Source of the DNA: Gymnorhina tibicen
Taxonomy: Eukaryota > Chordata > Aves > Passeriformes > Artamidae
Direction of reading: 5' to 3'
NCBI GenBank assembly: GCA_013399875.1
Contig: VXAZ01009467.1
Location: forward strand, 248,001 to 312,000
DNA length: 64,000 nucleotides
Of this stretch, positions 51,679 to 64,000 are shown one piece after another. The notes under the pieces are model-generated. The model had not been told where the DNA came from. It searched no databases and saw only the letters and a list, made by a program, of their open reading frames with translations. Within the stretch, counting starts at the first letter, position 1, and each line of letters starts with the position of its first letter. The translations under genes and the position numbers were made by a program.

Positions 51679-53481
51679 ACATTATTTTTTCCTGTTTTTC
51701 CAAACAAGAGGCTTGAGTGGGCAAAGAATATGAGCACTTGCTTTGGAAAGGAGGAGATCTCTATGGTTGCCTTCTAGCTGTGGGGTAGAAAGAGTCACTT
51801 TTTGAAGACCACCCTAAAAATACTAGAGATCTGTATTCAATTCGTCCTCAGACAGCCTGAGGGAATCAAATTCAGCCCTGCCTTGAGATGGACTATACTG
51901 GGGAGAATAGCTTCTTCTCATCACAGAGACTTTGACATTTATTTGGTGAGAAGAAAGAGGATCCAGGCACTGCTTAAAAAATTATCTGTAAATTTCATAA
52001 AAAATCTCCATGGTGAGGGGGTTATTTTTACCTCTCTTCCTTGCCTAATTAATATTTACTGATTACATGTGAAGTGGGACAGATCTTTTCTTGGAAGTAC
52101 TTTCTTACTGAGTGATTGACTGAAGCCTACATCTCTGAGAGAGGCAAGAATAAGACCTGCCCCCTCCATCAGTTTTCCCAGTGGCAAAAGGTATGTCCTT
52201 TTGCTTATAAGAATCTGAGGCTGGAAACCAATAGGATGGGTGTCAGTCAGCTGTCTCAACTCCCTAGAGAAGATCTCTGTGTGCTAAGCCTGCAGTGGCC
52301 TTCTGTGTCTCTGCAGTGCTGTGGATCAAGGAGTTCCTGCTGGTGCACCTCACTACTAAGTCACAGCTTTGTGCAGTGCTGTTGCCTTCTCAAGCAGCCT
52401 GGAGATGAGGTTTGCACTTAATGAGATGAAGGCATCCTTCTCAATGCTCAGAGGTGCTCCCTGAGCTGAGGGCTGACACACACACATCTCTTTGTCAATG
52501 TCAGTCATCCCATCAGTTGTCCCTTGGCCACTGTGGCACATGATGAACACGAGCTTGGTAAATGGCCTCTCCAGCCCCCTGCTTTGCTTCGCTTGAATAT
52601 TCACTACAGTATCCAGATAGATGGCTCTTCAGGCCACATCCACCTTGTTGTCCACAGGCTGAAGCTGCCACAGGAAATAGGGACGCTGCTTAACCCTCCA
52701 GCTCCTGGTTTAAAGACCCACTTGTAGAGACAGAGAGTCCTGGCCAGGAGCCAGGCAATCTTCTAGGAAGCTGGTCTCTTCTCAGTGAAGAAGGCAAAAA
52801 GACACAGAAGCCTTGCAGTCCCAAGATGTAATGTCCCACCACAGGTCTTATTTTAATATGAAGGCTTTGGTCTTCCTCATATAAGTGTCCCCACAGTGCA
52901 ACTGGGCTCACAACTTAAATTGCTCTAGAAATGCCAGTGGAAAAAGGATCACAAGGAAAATGTGCATAAATACGCAAGGTACCAATCAGTGCAAATGCTG
53001 GTTTACATATTTACTAATTCAACAGTAACAACTAGACCAACTACATGCTGCCAGATTATTTAGCAGTATTGTCATTTTAAAACCCTTGTCTAATCTTGTT
53101 TAGCATGGTGGCTTTTGAGAAGTACATCTGAGGTACTGACCCTCCTTATAGATGTTGCAGAAAATGCTGCAGAGAACACATCAAGACCCAGAAGGAAATT
53201 CGTGTAAGTCAGTGGGATCCACTGTGACCTCCTGCAGCAGTTTTGCTGCACACATGCTCCTCAGTGCTTTGGCACTTTAGTTTGTGTGCTGGGCTTGGGA
53301 GGAATGGCCCGTGCCCACTAAATACCTGTTTCCTCCATTAACTGGAGCCAAGTGATTCTCACACTGCTGGCTTTAGTCTTTATTCATCTTTAAGCAGATG
53401 AATTGCATCTATGCTATCTCAGTTAGATATCGAGCTACTGAGCTCTGCACATACACCAACAGAGCCACCATGAAGTCACTT

Positions 53482-53499
53482 TAACTCCAGCTGGAGTTA
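53482..53499. repeat. Perfect 18-bp palindrome
   Basis: TAACTCCAGCTGGAGTTA equals its own reverse complement. It contains a CAGCTG E-box at its centre, and it may be part of the adjacent old repeat rather than a regulatory site. Confidence 0.9.
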
Positions 53500-53569
53500 C
53501 CACATATGCTGAACTGGACATGTGAAGAAATTCTTGCAGGGTTAAGACTTGGGGAGCTAAAGAAATGTG

Positions 53570-53660
53570 GCCTGATTTCCCAGGGAGTCAGCTCAGTGCT
53601 CAGATCTCCTGTTGAATTCAAAGGATCTGTAGGTTCTCAGCACTTCAGAAAATCAGTTTG
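53570..53660. repeat. Ancient palindromic amniote repeat
   Basis: The segment opens GGCCTGATTT and closes CTCAGCACTTCAGAAAATCA, so its ends are rough inverted repeats around GTTGAATTCAAAGG. This matches an old palindromic repeat that I recall from turtle, crocodile and bird DNA (CCTGATTTTCAGAGGTGCTG, TTGACTTCAATGGG, CAGCACCTCTGAAAATCAGG). A perfect 18-bp palindrome (53482-53499) lies just to the left. Confidence 0.65.
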
Positions 53661-54393
53661 CACCAGATTTTTATAACAGAATGATGCCATGCTGCACTTA
53701 AAAATAAACATTTCCCCCTCCTGCCCCCTCTCTGTGTCCCATTTTAACTTACTTTTTTTCATTTGACTTTCTCCATAACTTTCTTGGTATGAGCAATGGA
53801 AAAAAAATTGCTGAGTTTTAATTAGAAAGTAATCTTTCAACCTACAATGTAAGCAAGGCTTTAAAACCAAGGAAAAAAAATTGTTGCAAAACCTGTTATC
53901 CTTAGTTACAAAACAAATATGCAAACTATGTCACCATACTCTTCATAAATATCTTTCAGCTGTTCTGTTTAATAAAGAAAAAGATGAATTCTTCTATATT
54001 ACTCTGAGTTCAAGTAGCTCAAATGTTTGGTCTACCAACTTTGACAATGTCCCTTTAAGTTTTCTGATTTTTGTGGAAGATCTAGCCCTGGGGTTTTTTG
54101 GCTTAGACACAGTACTTGTCAAAACCCTTCAGACTCTCTTACTGAAGTGGCTGATGCTGTTCTGGAGGTTTTTTTCTTATTATTGTTCTTTTTTTTTTTC
54201 TCCTCAGAATGACCTTATTTCCAGCTCCAATTTCATGAGAAAATATGATCGTGTCAGAATTTTCCTTTGGAGAGAATTTTCATTTTATGGATCTGACAGA
54301 TTTTCAATTTCATGCTTTGATTTGAAGTTTCTGTGATTCTTTTCATCTTTCAGTTTAATCTGACAGTCTGTGAGGCTAGGGGGATCTATTCTT

Positions 54394-54482
54394 GAATGGT
54401 TAAAGCAAAAGGTTTTGCATCAAGAGATCTAGATTCTATTTCTGATCTAATCTCCCAACTTGCTATGTAATTTCAGCAATAT
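54394..54482 (+). mobile_element. MIR-like SINE 5' half
   Basis: GAATGGTTAAAGCAAAAGG, then ATCAAGAGATCTAGATTCTA, then CAACTTGCTATGTAATTTCA parallels the MIR pattern (GTGGTTAGAGCA, AGGAGATCTGGGTTCTATTC, GACTTGCTGTGTGACCTTGG). It is about 70-75% similar by eye, with no tail visible. Confidence 0.72.
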
Positions 54483-57400
54483 GAGTATATGAGTTTGTAT
54501 GTTTGTGTGTCTGTATGCGTTTTGCTGGGTCTTGTCCTATAAATATGTAAGTAGGCATTTAATTAGACAACTGTTGGCATAAAAGTAGTAATGGTTACCC
54601 ACCCTATTTCAATTAATGCTTTTAAGTATTTTAAACTTCTTGGCTGTGAAAGAAAAAAAGAATAATGCATGTGAGCATTATGGTGTCAATTAGAGTGTTT
54701 TCTTCAGCAGCTGAATTTTGACGTATTTAAAACTAACACTGATTTGCCAAAGTTTTTTGTGCCCACACATTCATGCAATATCCTAAACATACTTTTATTT
54801 CAGCAAACAGTTAGGGAGAGTTGCAGGCTGCAGAGCTGAGGTGGTTGCTAAAACAAATTTAGGCTTCCTGATCAGTGACTGAGAAGCATCTTCCACAGAG
54901 GCTTCAGCCACTGACAAATAGGTTCCTTGAGAGCAGACAAATATTGCCAGAGTTTCCTATTCATCTGATGGAGAGAAATGTAGGTGCTTCTGTTCCGTAG
55001 AGCGTATCTCCTTGGGAGACCTTCAAAGGCATGTACTTCTCAATAGGGAAATTAGGTGGTTACTTTAAAAAGACTATTTCATTAGGTGCCAAAAATGTAG
55101 ATGCAAATTACATGCTTATGTTGGCTAGATCCCTGTCACAGAGATGTGAATATTTGGCTTCAAGAGTCCTTCATCTGTTTCTCATCTTGTGGTCATTAAT
55201 ATTTTTGTATTTCTGTCTTCATAGGTGAGGAATTCCTCATTTATAGAGGTTATCTGAAAATTTAAAAAAAAAAAAAGCGAATCCAAAATGGACAAAAGGT
55301 CAAACTGTTGAGCACTGAAAATACTGCTCCATGAAAATTGACAGTATTTCCATCCAGGCTCAGAAACTCTGTGCTGTTCTTTCAGGCTGTGTCTTGTATT
55401 TGTAATCAAGCCCAATGCTTTCCCGCTCTAGCTGTCAAACCTAACTGGGAAGGGAATGTGGAAACCCACGACTTTGCTTTCACAGTTCAACTATTTTCTC
55501 ATTCATGAATTAGATGGGAACTATGGGACTATTTACAATTTGGTTATTACCTGAAATGTGATCCGTGTAATTGGTCATATAATTCATATCTATTCTCTCT
55601 CAGACCAAACAATTCCAAGACCATAAAAAAGATTTCAGTCTTGTGCCACCAGCCTTGCCAGTGAGAGTCCCCAGGTGATGATTCTCAGATGAGTTTTCAC
55701 ATGATTTTCATTTTACAAGCTTATTTTCTGGCAAAAAAAAAAATCGAAAAACAAAAAACACAAACAAACAATAAAAAGATAAGAAAATCCATTTACTTGA
55801 ATGTTGGTGGAAAGTACATAAAAGGAGATCTGATACTATAAAAGAGAATTTGCTATTGTCTTCAAATACTGGTATTTTATCAGCTACTGCTCATTCAGAC
55901 GCGATCTGTATCACACAGAGCTTATCAGATCTGATGAATGATCTGATTCATTTTCATTCATTCTAATTTTCAGGGGGATAATAAGCATGTAAGAAGAAAT
56001 GTGGCTCTTCCATTTCTGGCTATATACCCATTAGTTTCGGCCATGGAAGAGACTGGTTCAAATGCTGTCAAGACGTGAAATCCTGAAAGGATTTCATTCT
56101 TGGTCTTGTGGAGGGGCTGTAAGTTCTTTTTGGCATGTTTACACAGTGTCTGCTACAAGTGGCTGGAGCATAAAGGCAAATGGTGCACTATGAGAGTCAT
56201 ATTCTTTAGTGAAAGGCACGGCATCTGGAAAGGAATATAAGCTGAGAGGGAAATAAACTCCAGAGGAAATATCAGTTCACAGAAAAATGCTATGTTTTAA
56301 CTAAGATCACATGCATTGTTTCAATAATAGTCTTCTTTAAAAGCGGATATTAAAAATGGCCGCAACACTGATAACCTGTTGCTAATACTGGTCTCTCTGT
56401 CTCCTAGGGAGGGAGCAGATCCAGCAGCATCCTCAGCTCTTGGCAGGCCCACAGAGCTATGGCAGAAGGAGCACAGTGGCATAAGCATAGCCCTAGGGGA
56501 AAACTTCTTAATCCTCCATTTAAGGTGAGGAAGTTTACCTTCAGCTGGGAGGGGGATGCTATCTTGCTTTTGCCAAATTTGGCACAGAATAAGGGTACAA
56601 ATACGGTAGTCATTGAGAGCACATGTATCTCATGTTATTACAGTAACTTACTGCACTGTAATTTCCTGAATAGTGTGCTGTGTATGGTAAGCTACTTAAT
56701 TATGCCACTTTATTTTTCTTGAAATACAGTCTCTTTTTGGTTTTGGTTGGTTTAGCAGAAGTATGAGGAGGTAGTGATCAGGGGTGGGTTTGCAGTGGGA
56801 GAGAGTTATGTATGTGTCCAGTAATTTTCGGAATTTATTTCATATTGCAACCTTTTTCTCAACCAGCTATTCTCACTTCTCACTGAATGTGTTCAAAAGG
56901 CCGGGTAAGTTGTATGTGGAGGAACCCCCTCAGAAACACTGTGGCTCCACAACCTTAACATGCCCCCCGTGTTTGAAGGCCTGGGTGCTCAGTGTTTGAG
57001 CAGCATAGCTTCCTGCAACCCTTCCCCTCCCATAGGCACAACCTATTTAGTCCCATCTGGTACAGGAAACACTGAGAGAGCTTCTTTCCTCCTGGCAATA
57101 CAATTGGAATTTAATGGTCTCTAGTAAAACCATCACACAGTAAAATCCAGCAGCTTTTCAATTAGAGGAATGGCAAATCAACCAGCCCTCTTTTCATATC
57201 CCCTCCAGTTCATTCCCTGTATTTCCTCATCATCATTTAAGCCTTGATGCCATTGCTTGCGGAAGGAGTTTATTGGGTTATCCATAAAAAATGCACCTCT
57301 TCCAGGAAGGTCTGAAACCCCAGCCATACTCATTCCTCTTCAGCAGGAACTTCTGTGGATGAAGCACAGGGTTTTTTGCAATACCAAGAACAGACACCTT

Positions 57401-59734
57401 CTAGGTGCTATTAGTTTCAGGGACAGTTATTTTAAGCACCACAGAAATGCTACTCCATTAGAGAGCACTGCAGTGCTGCTGAAATGGCTGCCCATTGACA
57501 ACTCCTAACCCTTTTGGGTAGGAGCAAGCAGGGTGCTTGCTCTGAGGGAGCCATGTACCCTCTCTCTACAGTCTCTATGGAAAGATGATCATATGAAAGG
57601 ACAAGATCCCCTTTTTGTTCCACAGAGGATGAGCGTCAGGGTCACAGCAGTGTTTTGTGATGGGATGCTAAGGCTTGGTACTGTGAGCCTGGGATGTGCA
57701 CAGGGATATGACAGAGTATTAGGTCTGTCACAGCAGTGCTGGGGGACAGCCCCTGAAGGTGTGGGGCAAACTGTCCTGTTAGCTGTGGCCAGCTTTCCTC
57801 TTGAAACTTATTTTAGATGATGTCTGAGGGGGTGTCAGCATGAATTACTATGTTGGCAGTGTGGGTGACTGATTTGATAGCACAAAGGCACCTCAAGCCA
57901 TTGGGATGAATCATCCTGTGGAGGTATTTGTGGCTCCAGGTCCAATAAAGAGAGCTGAGGCAGCCTGGCAGAGCTCTGTACCCCGCTTTCAGACTGCTAG
58001 GGCTGGAAGAAAGGAGCCCCACTGGTGTCTCAACCCTTTCCAGCCTCCACAGGTTTGATTTCTCCCCTATTTTACTGTGTCTGCTGGGACACAAGCCAAA
58101 GCCACACAGAGTTGGATCTGCTCCTGATGTTCTTCATGTTCCCACTGTTCATCTCTAGGGCTTTGGGTTGGCCCTTCAGAGGAGCTGAGGCCAGCAGGGA
58201 AATTTGGAGCTTGATCAGCTTCCTGAAGCGGGGAGTTTAGATTCAGTGGGTTGTTTCAATCACATCCCCACCAATATTTGCTAGAATAATAAAAACTCAT
58301 TTCTTTCCATTAGCTCAACTTGGATTTGCTATGTTGGTGGTCTCTTTTTCTCTATTTTCTTTAAGTCTTTCTGTATAAACTTAATCAAAGCAAGTTTCCT
58401 AGATTTGCTGAGTGATTCCATGACATTTCCTGACTGCTGTCTTTCATGTCTGCTTTGCCTGTTCCTCCCTGTCCTGCAAAGATCTTTAACACAACCCTCT
58501 GAACCTACACAGCCCCAGCCCTTTGGTCTTCCCTTCGTAAGGCACTGAAACAGGCTGAAGTAGGCTTATTTGACAGAGTAAAGCTAAAGGGTGTCTCTCT
58601 GCTGCTTCAAGAGAAAAATCCCTTTCCCTGACACTCAGCTCTGATTTACAGCTCATGTCCTACGTGACCAGCAGCTCCCCGTCACCTCTCCCTTCTCGTT
58701 AGTTGGCTGTTTTCCAGATAGTGGCTCATCATGTCTGTCCTGAGGTGTCTTACAAACGAGGAAACTCGTTGTGTCATGCTGATGGATGGCATTAGAGGTG
58801 GGAAATGATGGCTTCCCCCTGCCCCAAGCCCGGGTGGGGGCATGCCTGCCGTTCAGGGGTCAGGGTGCAGATCCCTACAGCACCCAGGGCTTGCTCCCCA
58901 GAAAAGTCCATGCCACCTCTTCTCCCATCCTGGATAACCATGACCTACCTTTATGCATCCTTTTACTTCTCTCTGATGGGATGAATGCCCTTTCTTAACC
59001 TTGCAGGAATGTGAGTGCATACTGACCAGAGGGGATGTATAAAACATGTCAGCCTGTACATAATACCATCTGAATGTGCTTACCTGGAAACACTGGGGCA
59101 TGAAGACTACAGTATGCTGCTGGGGAGCACGAATATTTATTGGTGGCTTTAGGCCTGACAGCCTTTGCTGGCTGTCAGACTGGCAGGGAATAGAGGCAAA
59201 GCCAGATTTTTGCTTCACCCCTGCTTTAACTACCAGGAATTTATTGTTCAATCATTAACATCTTACGCAGAACCTCCTTCCTCCAAAGCTGCAGTTATTA
59301 GAGGGGAAGGAAAGCTCTTTCTGCCCTTTCCTTGTTTCCTCTAAAAAACCCAGAAAACCCAAGCTACATATCCTGTGGAGTGTTTGTTTTGTTTTAAAAG
59401 TCTTTGCAACAAGATGGTAAAAAGTGTCAGAAAAAACCCAGCGGTTGCTTTGTGGTTTTCCTTGATTCATTGTGTTCCAGCTGACCAGCTGCAAACTTTT
59501 TTTCATGCCTTCATTGTTGTTTTTACTGTCAGTGGTTTTATTGCTTGATTTCTAATCGGACATTTCTTGCAGGTGTATCTCCAGTGGTAAATCAAGGTTG
59601 CCCTTGGTTCTTTGATCCGGGTCTTCAAATAACAAAACCGAGCACTTATCTCTCCCTTTCATGCAGGTGGCTGTGTGCTTTGCCAGCGCTAATGAGTCCA
59701 GTCTCACGGCACTGAGGAGACAAGCTGTAGGTAG

Positions 59735-59830
59735 CTATTGTCCCCATTTAAACAGAGGTACAGAAGGCTCTCCCTGCACAGCAAGGGAAGGCAGTGGTGC
59801 AGCCAGAGCAGCACACCCAGCTCCGGTTGC
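59735..59830 (-). mobile_element. Probable MIR-like SINE fragment
   Basis: The plus strand reads TATTGTCCCCATTTAAACAG, then AGGTACAGAAGGCTC, and later GGTGCAGCCAGAGCAGCACA, CCCAGCTCC. This resembles the reverse complement of the MIR core (ATTATCCCCATTTTACAGA, GAAACTGAGGCTC, GGCAGAGCCGGGATTCGAAC, CCAGGTCTCC). The similarity is weaker than for the other two copies. Confidence 0.5.
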
Positions 59831-62756
59831 CAGCACAGCCTCACTAAACTGACTCCCCCTAATTTGATAGTGACACAGGGAGAACAATAGCAAGCCCTGG
59901 CAGGTGCCATTGCTCCTTTCTAGGTAGAAAGACTGGTCATAATAATGAGAACACATCATGAAGAAGCATGCTTCATCTTTAAAGCGTTTTTCAAAAGTAG
60001 TTCTATAACTTCCCAGGTACACATTTTGCCCTATGATCCCTGCTCAGCTTGCTGAAACTGCTTATCTGCTGTGCTCTTAATAATTACTGCCGGAGCTCAG
60101 GACACTTTTCTCCTGGGAACTAAGGGTGTGCATGAGACAATGGGAGCAAGTCAAAAAAAGAGAAAGGACTACATCTCCCTCTTAAAAATTTGCCACCTGT
60201 GTGGCAATAGCCTTCTGTAGAGCCTATGGAGCATCCTGGTGCACAGCAGAGAACAGCTTCACAGCTGGAGACACAGAGGGCCTAAAAGGGATCCCATCCA
60301 AAGCTGCAGGGCAAACCAACAGAGAAGTAGCTGTGTTGCTGACAGGGGTGGGTAATTTTGATGTATCTGCCCAAGCTTGCCCACTGAAATGCCACCTCAT
60401 GAGAAATGACACAGAAGTTGGCTCTTAGTGATCATATAATCTAGTAGCTGTTTCAGATCCACTGCTGACATGTTTTTCCATACCCTCCAGAATTTATAAT
60501 TCCAATTTTAAGAAATGAAAGGTTGTATACTCCTTCTTGTTATGGTGCAAACTGTGTCCAGATATAGCTTAACGCACAGCTGTGCTTTTAGCTGGAGGGT
60601 ATGGTTTCACAAGGCACCTCAAGTTAAATGAATAACTCACAGGTTTGCTGTTTTACTGGTCCAAGTTGGCTTATCTTACAATCAGACGAGTGCCAGAGGT
60701 GGTGCAAGGAGAGTTGGGGAGATGAGGAGTGTGCAGTGCAGACTGGAGTCTGGAGGAGGGCATGGAAGGGATCCAGGATGGAGGAGAGCGGGCCCTCCCC
60801 ACCTGTAGCAGCAAGTAGCTTCTCGTTCAGCTCATCCATAGCCAAGCCCTTACTGACCAGAGAGAGATCAGATCACAGCAGTGTCTGGACAACTGAGTCA
60901 CTTCTACAGCTGCAGGGGGAAAGCTTCTGTAGGATCTCATGGCAAGCTCATTGCTCCAGGCCACCATGGTGAGGACTCAAAGAGAACTGCAAGAGAGGTG
61001 TCAGCTTGGAAGCCTCATTACTCGGGAGAAAACAAAGGCAGCTCTGCTACCAAGATCCTGCAACAGCAATTAGTATTATAGGCTGCTGCTGTACTCCCAC
61101 ACAAGGGATGCAAGTTTTAATGGATACACTATAAAAAGTAGGGAAAAATAAGGGAAAGAAAATATGCATTCATGAGCCAAGCTGGTTCAATAAAGCAGTA
61201 AATACTTAATGGATAATGATTCCAAAACTAAACCAAACCAAAGAAGATTGCAGAAAGGTGGGAGAAAATGCAAGTGCAACTGAAATGAACTGGAAGACTG
61301 AAATTCTTAATGAGGTCTGAAGAGGGGAAGGTAAAGGGAGGAGCTGGTCAGAAATTTCTGCAGACTTCTCTCTCTACAGTGTCTCATAAAATCCCACATG
61401 GCTCAAATTATTTTACTCCAAGACACACATTATAAAGACAAACCTATTATTAATGGGAAACTTTCCTGATATGAAAGGCAATATGAATTTGATCTTGTTC
61501 TTGCCATATGTCTTCTGAAATGACAGCTAAAGACAGCTGAATTGCCTCCAAGTGCTAGGCAGTGGTTACTGACTAAGGAGTTTTTTTATTGAGAAAATTA
61601 TTATATTCCTTTCCATGATAATAAAATTCTTCATAACCCTCATTAAAAATGCTAAGACTTCCCAGGTAGCTGCTGTGCCCTGCCGGGAACGTTGTGCTCT
61701 CCTGGAGTTCAAGCAAACCCAGGTAATGCGTAGAGCTGTCTGTATATTTTCAACATCTTTGCAATCCTCCTTTAAGAACTTGTGATTTGAATAAGCCCAG
61801 GAGTGTCCTGATGCTTCTGAGCTGATTCTTGTGCTGCTAATCTTTGCTCCACTATTTTTAGATAATTTTCCAATCTGCTTGCTTTTCAGTTACATACTCG
61901 CTCAAAGTGACGGCTTATTTATGTGGTCCGGGAGCGTTTGCTGTTTGCCTCAGTATGTCAGTCTGAGCTCAGCAAATGCTTCCTGACAGAAGCAAGCTCC
62001 AGCTCCCCTTATCACTGGCTCCCTGCTGTAGGAGAAGTCTCCATGGGGCACCTGGCCGCGGGGTGCTGGAGGTGAGGGCAGAGTCCATACCCATTTCACC
62101 CTCACTATGTGCCGCTGCTGCCCGCCGACAGAAGATAATGATCAATAAACAGTTGTCTTCACAGTTTCAAACTCAAACTTTCACACTCAGGAAGAGTGAA
62201 TGATCCTACAGAATGTGAACGCATTTGGAGCATACAGCAGTGCCCCCAGCCACGGCTGCAGGAGAGCCCTGTGGCACCTGACAGAGGCCAGGGAAGGTGC
62301 CCTGGAACACTTACAAGCTTGGTTTCGCCATGTGTCACCCAAAGATAGGCACACAAGTGAGGCCAGAGGGTCTCTGTGGGCCCAGACTCACTCAAGCCCA
62401 TGTTTGTGCAGATGGGCAATGAGCTGCAGCAAGGAACAGGGTAAAAAATTATAACTTGTTTCCAAATCTGTATTACTCCTGTCTGCCTTTAAATAGCTGC
62501 AAACCAAAGACTGATAGTTGGAACCTGGTGGGTGCAGGACCCAGGCTGCTGCATCCTGGCCAACTGGTCCCATGGATGCTTTGGTGACTGCATAGAACCC
62601 ACTTCTGCTCCCAGATGAAATAAAAACCTCCTCAAGACCAGTGAGATATCCTGCTGCTACAGCCATAAGGGACAGAGAGGTGGCTTGAGCCATGAGGGGA
62701 TGTCTGTGCGTCTGTTGCCCTTTTCACCATGTGAAGTGCTCCCAGATCAAGAAATG

Positions 62757-62786
62757 AAGCTTTATTACATTCAAAGCTTTATTACA
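62757..62786. repeat. Two-copy tandem repeat, period 17
   Basis: AAGCTTTATTACA occurs identically at 62757-62769 and 62774-62786, and an AATAAA hexamer follows the second copy. It could be taken for a polyadenylation signal, but no transcript is supported. Confidence 0.88.
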
Positions 62787-64000
62787 ATAAAGAGTTGGAT
62801 GGATTCAGAGCTGCCTTCTGTGTCTGAAGAATGGGCTCCTCAGGCTGCAACCACTCAGTGTGAGCTGCCAGTGGTGAGTGACATCTGTGTTGGCACTGCA
62901 AAGCAAGACTGCCATTTTGCTGAGAAAAAAAGCAACATTTCTTTATACAGGCAGGCAAGTTTCACCTTGACTTAAACTAGGACAACTCATGCAATGTTTG
63001 CTGGAGGAAATACAGTGAAAACAAACCTGAGATGGCAGAGAGATGGGCTGGAAGTTTTTTGCCCTCATCTCTGAGTCTATAAAAGTGAGGAAATCTCACG
63101 TAGGGTCATATCTGAGCATTTCTGTGGATATTCACAATCTGTCAGGTTTTGCTCAAAAAACAGCCCCGAGCTGTTCAGACGAGACAGTTCAAACCCACCC
63201 TCCTTCTCTGCTGAAGGAGCCGAGAAGCAGCGGGGTCAGGGGAGCGTGTTCCAGCTACAGTGCAGCAGTTTGTGTTTCACACTCCCATGCAAACTGTGTG
63301 GGTTTGCACTTTTAGGAAATGGGGCTGCCCTCGAGGAAGAAAGAAAGGTTTATCTGAGCTGACGCTGTGAACAGCACTTGGCTGCTATAGCTGCCACTTT
63401 TACTTAAGGCCAACACGAGCTCACGTGCTTTACACAACTGCAGATGCTGTGGGTGTTGCAAAAAATTGACAGTTGCTGACAATATATCTACAGACGAGCC
63501 CAAACCCAAGCTATTCCTTGAATTTTGAACACTGAATTTCACTGGAGTGCCAAATGCTGTTTACATAGGATACAGGCAGAGTCTTAAATCTCAAGATTCT
63601 TGCAGCTAAAGTCTTGCTTAAAAATAGATCCAAAGTAGCCAGCTCAAGCCCCTCAGTAATTTGTTTATTTTGGGTTTCTTTCTTTCACATTTGTGACTCA
63701 ACAACCTGGCAGCAAAAGGCCTCAGTTATTCTCATTATACAGGGCAGTGTGTTTAAAGAAATTGGACCCAATTATGTTGGTTATGTTTATCTTGCCAAAC
63801 TACCTCTTCCAGCAAGGAATTACGTAGCCAAGATAGTTTCTGTGAGATAAGTATCTCTCATTTCCTTCCAAACCACAAGTGCTTTTTGCCCAGAGAAGAC
63901 TGGCCAGAGCAGCAGGTAGGTGAGGCCACCTCCATCCTCTGAGCCAGCAGCCACTTGTGTCCCTTGGCAGACTGCCTTGGGCACCTGTCTCCATCGGGGC

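Larger units (their letters stand above)
42991..54393. other. Intergenic stretch, no gene recognised
   Basis: About 11.4 kb without a supported gene. It contains an open frame of 187 codons (45296-45859, plus strand) with no recognised domain, a short tandem repeat at 47016-47057, a purine tract at 47821-47860, a C16 run at 51663-51678, and an old palindromic repeat at 53570-53660. Blocks near 48270-48430 and 48880-48970, with a CTAATTAG homeodomain-type site at 48413-48420, are candidate regulatory elements by composition only. Confidence 0.6.
54483..64000. other. Intergenic stretch to window end, no gene recognised
   Basis: About 9.5 kb. It contains a poly-A run (55264-55276), a MIR-like fragment on the minus strand (59735-59830), and a short tandem duplication at 62757-62786. 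A non-repetitive block at about 61640-61970 could be conserved non-coding DNA. In mammals the next gene upstream of NHS is REPS2. No REPS2 coding sequence is visible here, and I cannot tell whether part of its 3' UTR reaches the right edge. Confidence 0.55.

Noticed and set aside
53881..54336. Plus-strand open frame of 151 codons
   Set aside because: Phe/Ser/Leu-rich translation of T-rich DNA, no domain, and length expected by chance in a window this size.
62757..62792. Possible polyadenylation signal (AATAAA after a duplicated AAGCTTTATTACA)
   Set aside because: A lone hexamer without an upstream transcript is common by chance in AT-rich DNA.

Overview
The window reads as nuclear DNA of a bird. 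CR1-type LINE fragments with the typical avian 3' end (ATTCTATG-type tails) occur on both strands, there are a few MIR-like and other very old amniote repeats, and there are no bacterial-style gene clusters, Alu/B1 elements or long L1 copies. I cannot name the species.

There is one gene I can support. A CpG island at about 4.1-5.6 kb carries the first coding exon of NHS (Nance-Horan syndrome protein, an actin and cell-junction regulator of the WAVE-homology type) on the minus strand, with its start codon at 4921 and a consensus splice donor right after 4522. Positions 1-4521 are the first part of NHS intron 1; the rest of the gene lies left of the window. A 285-base assembly gap (5008-5292) falls in the 5' UTR/promoter, so the transcription start is not visible.

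From about 5.6 kb to 64 kb is the upstream flank of NHS: AT-rich, gene-poor DNA in which I find no convincing exon, tRNA, rRNA or CRISPR. Its recognisable content is mobile-element debris: a CR1 with broken reverse-transcriptase motifs at 20.05-21.04 kb, CR1 tails at 25.0 and 33.0 kb, an old CR1 at 34.6-35.3 kb, a decayed CR1 piece at 42.9 kb, MIR-like pieces at 29.7, 54.4 and 59.7 kb, and palindromic or old amniote repeats at 22.7, 34.2 and 53.6 kb. It also holds simple repeats and purine or poly-C tracts. In mammals REPS2 lies upstream of NHS, so this flank is expected to hold distal regulatory DNA, but nothing here proves that.

The most unusual non-coding structure is a nearly perfect 54-bp inverted repeat at 33887-34025 (48 of 54 pairs match, no indels, 31-base loop). 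It sits inside an 11-base direct repeat, like a small snap-back element or an expressed hairpin. I found no evidence for a new multi-gene system.
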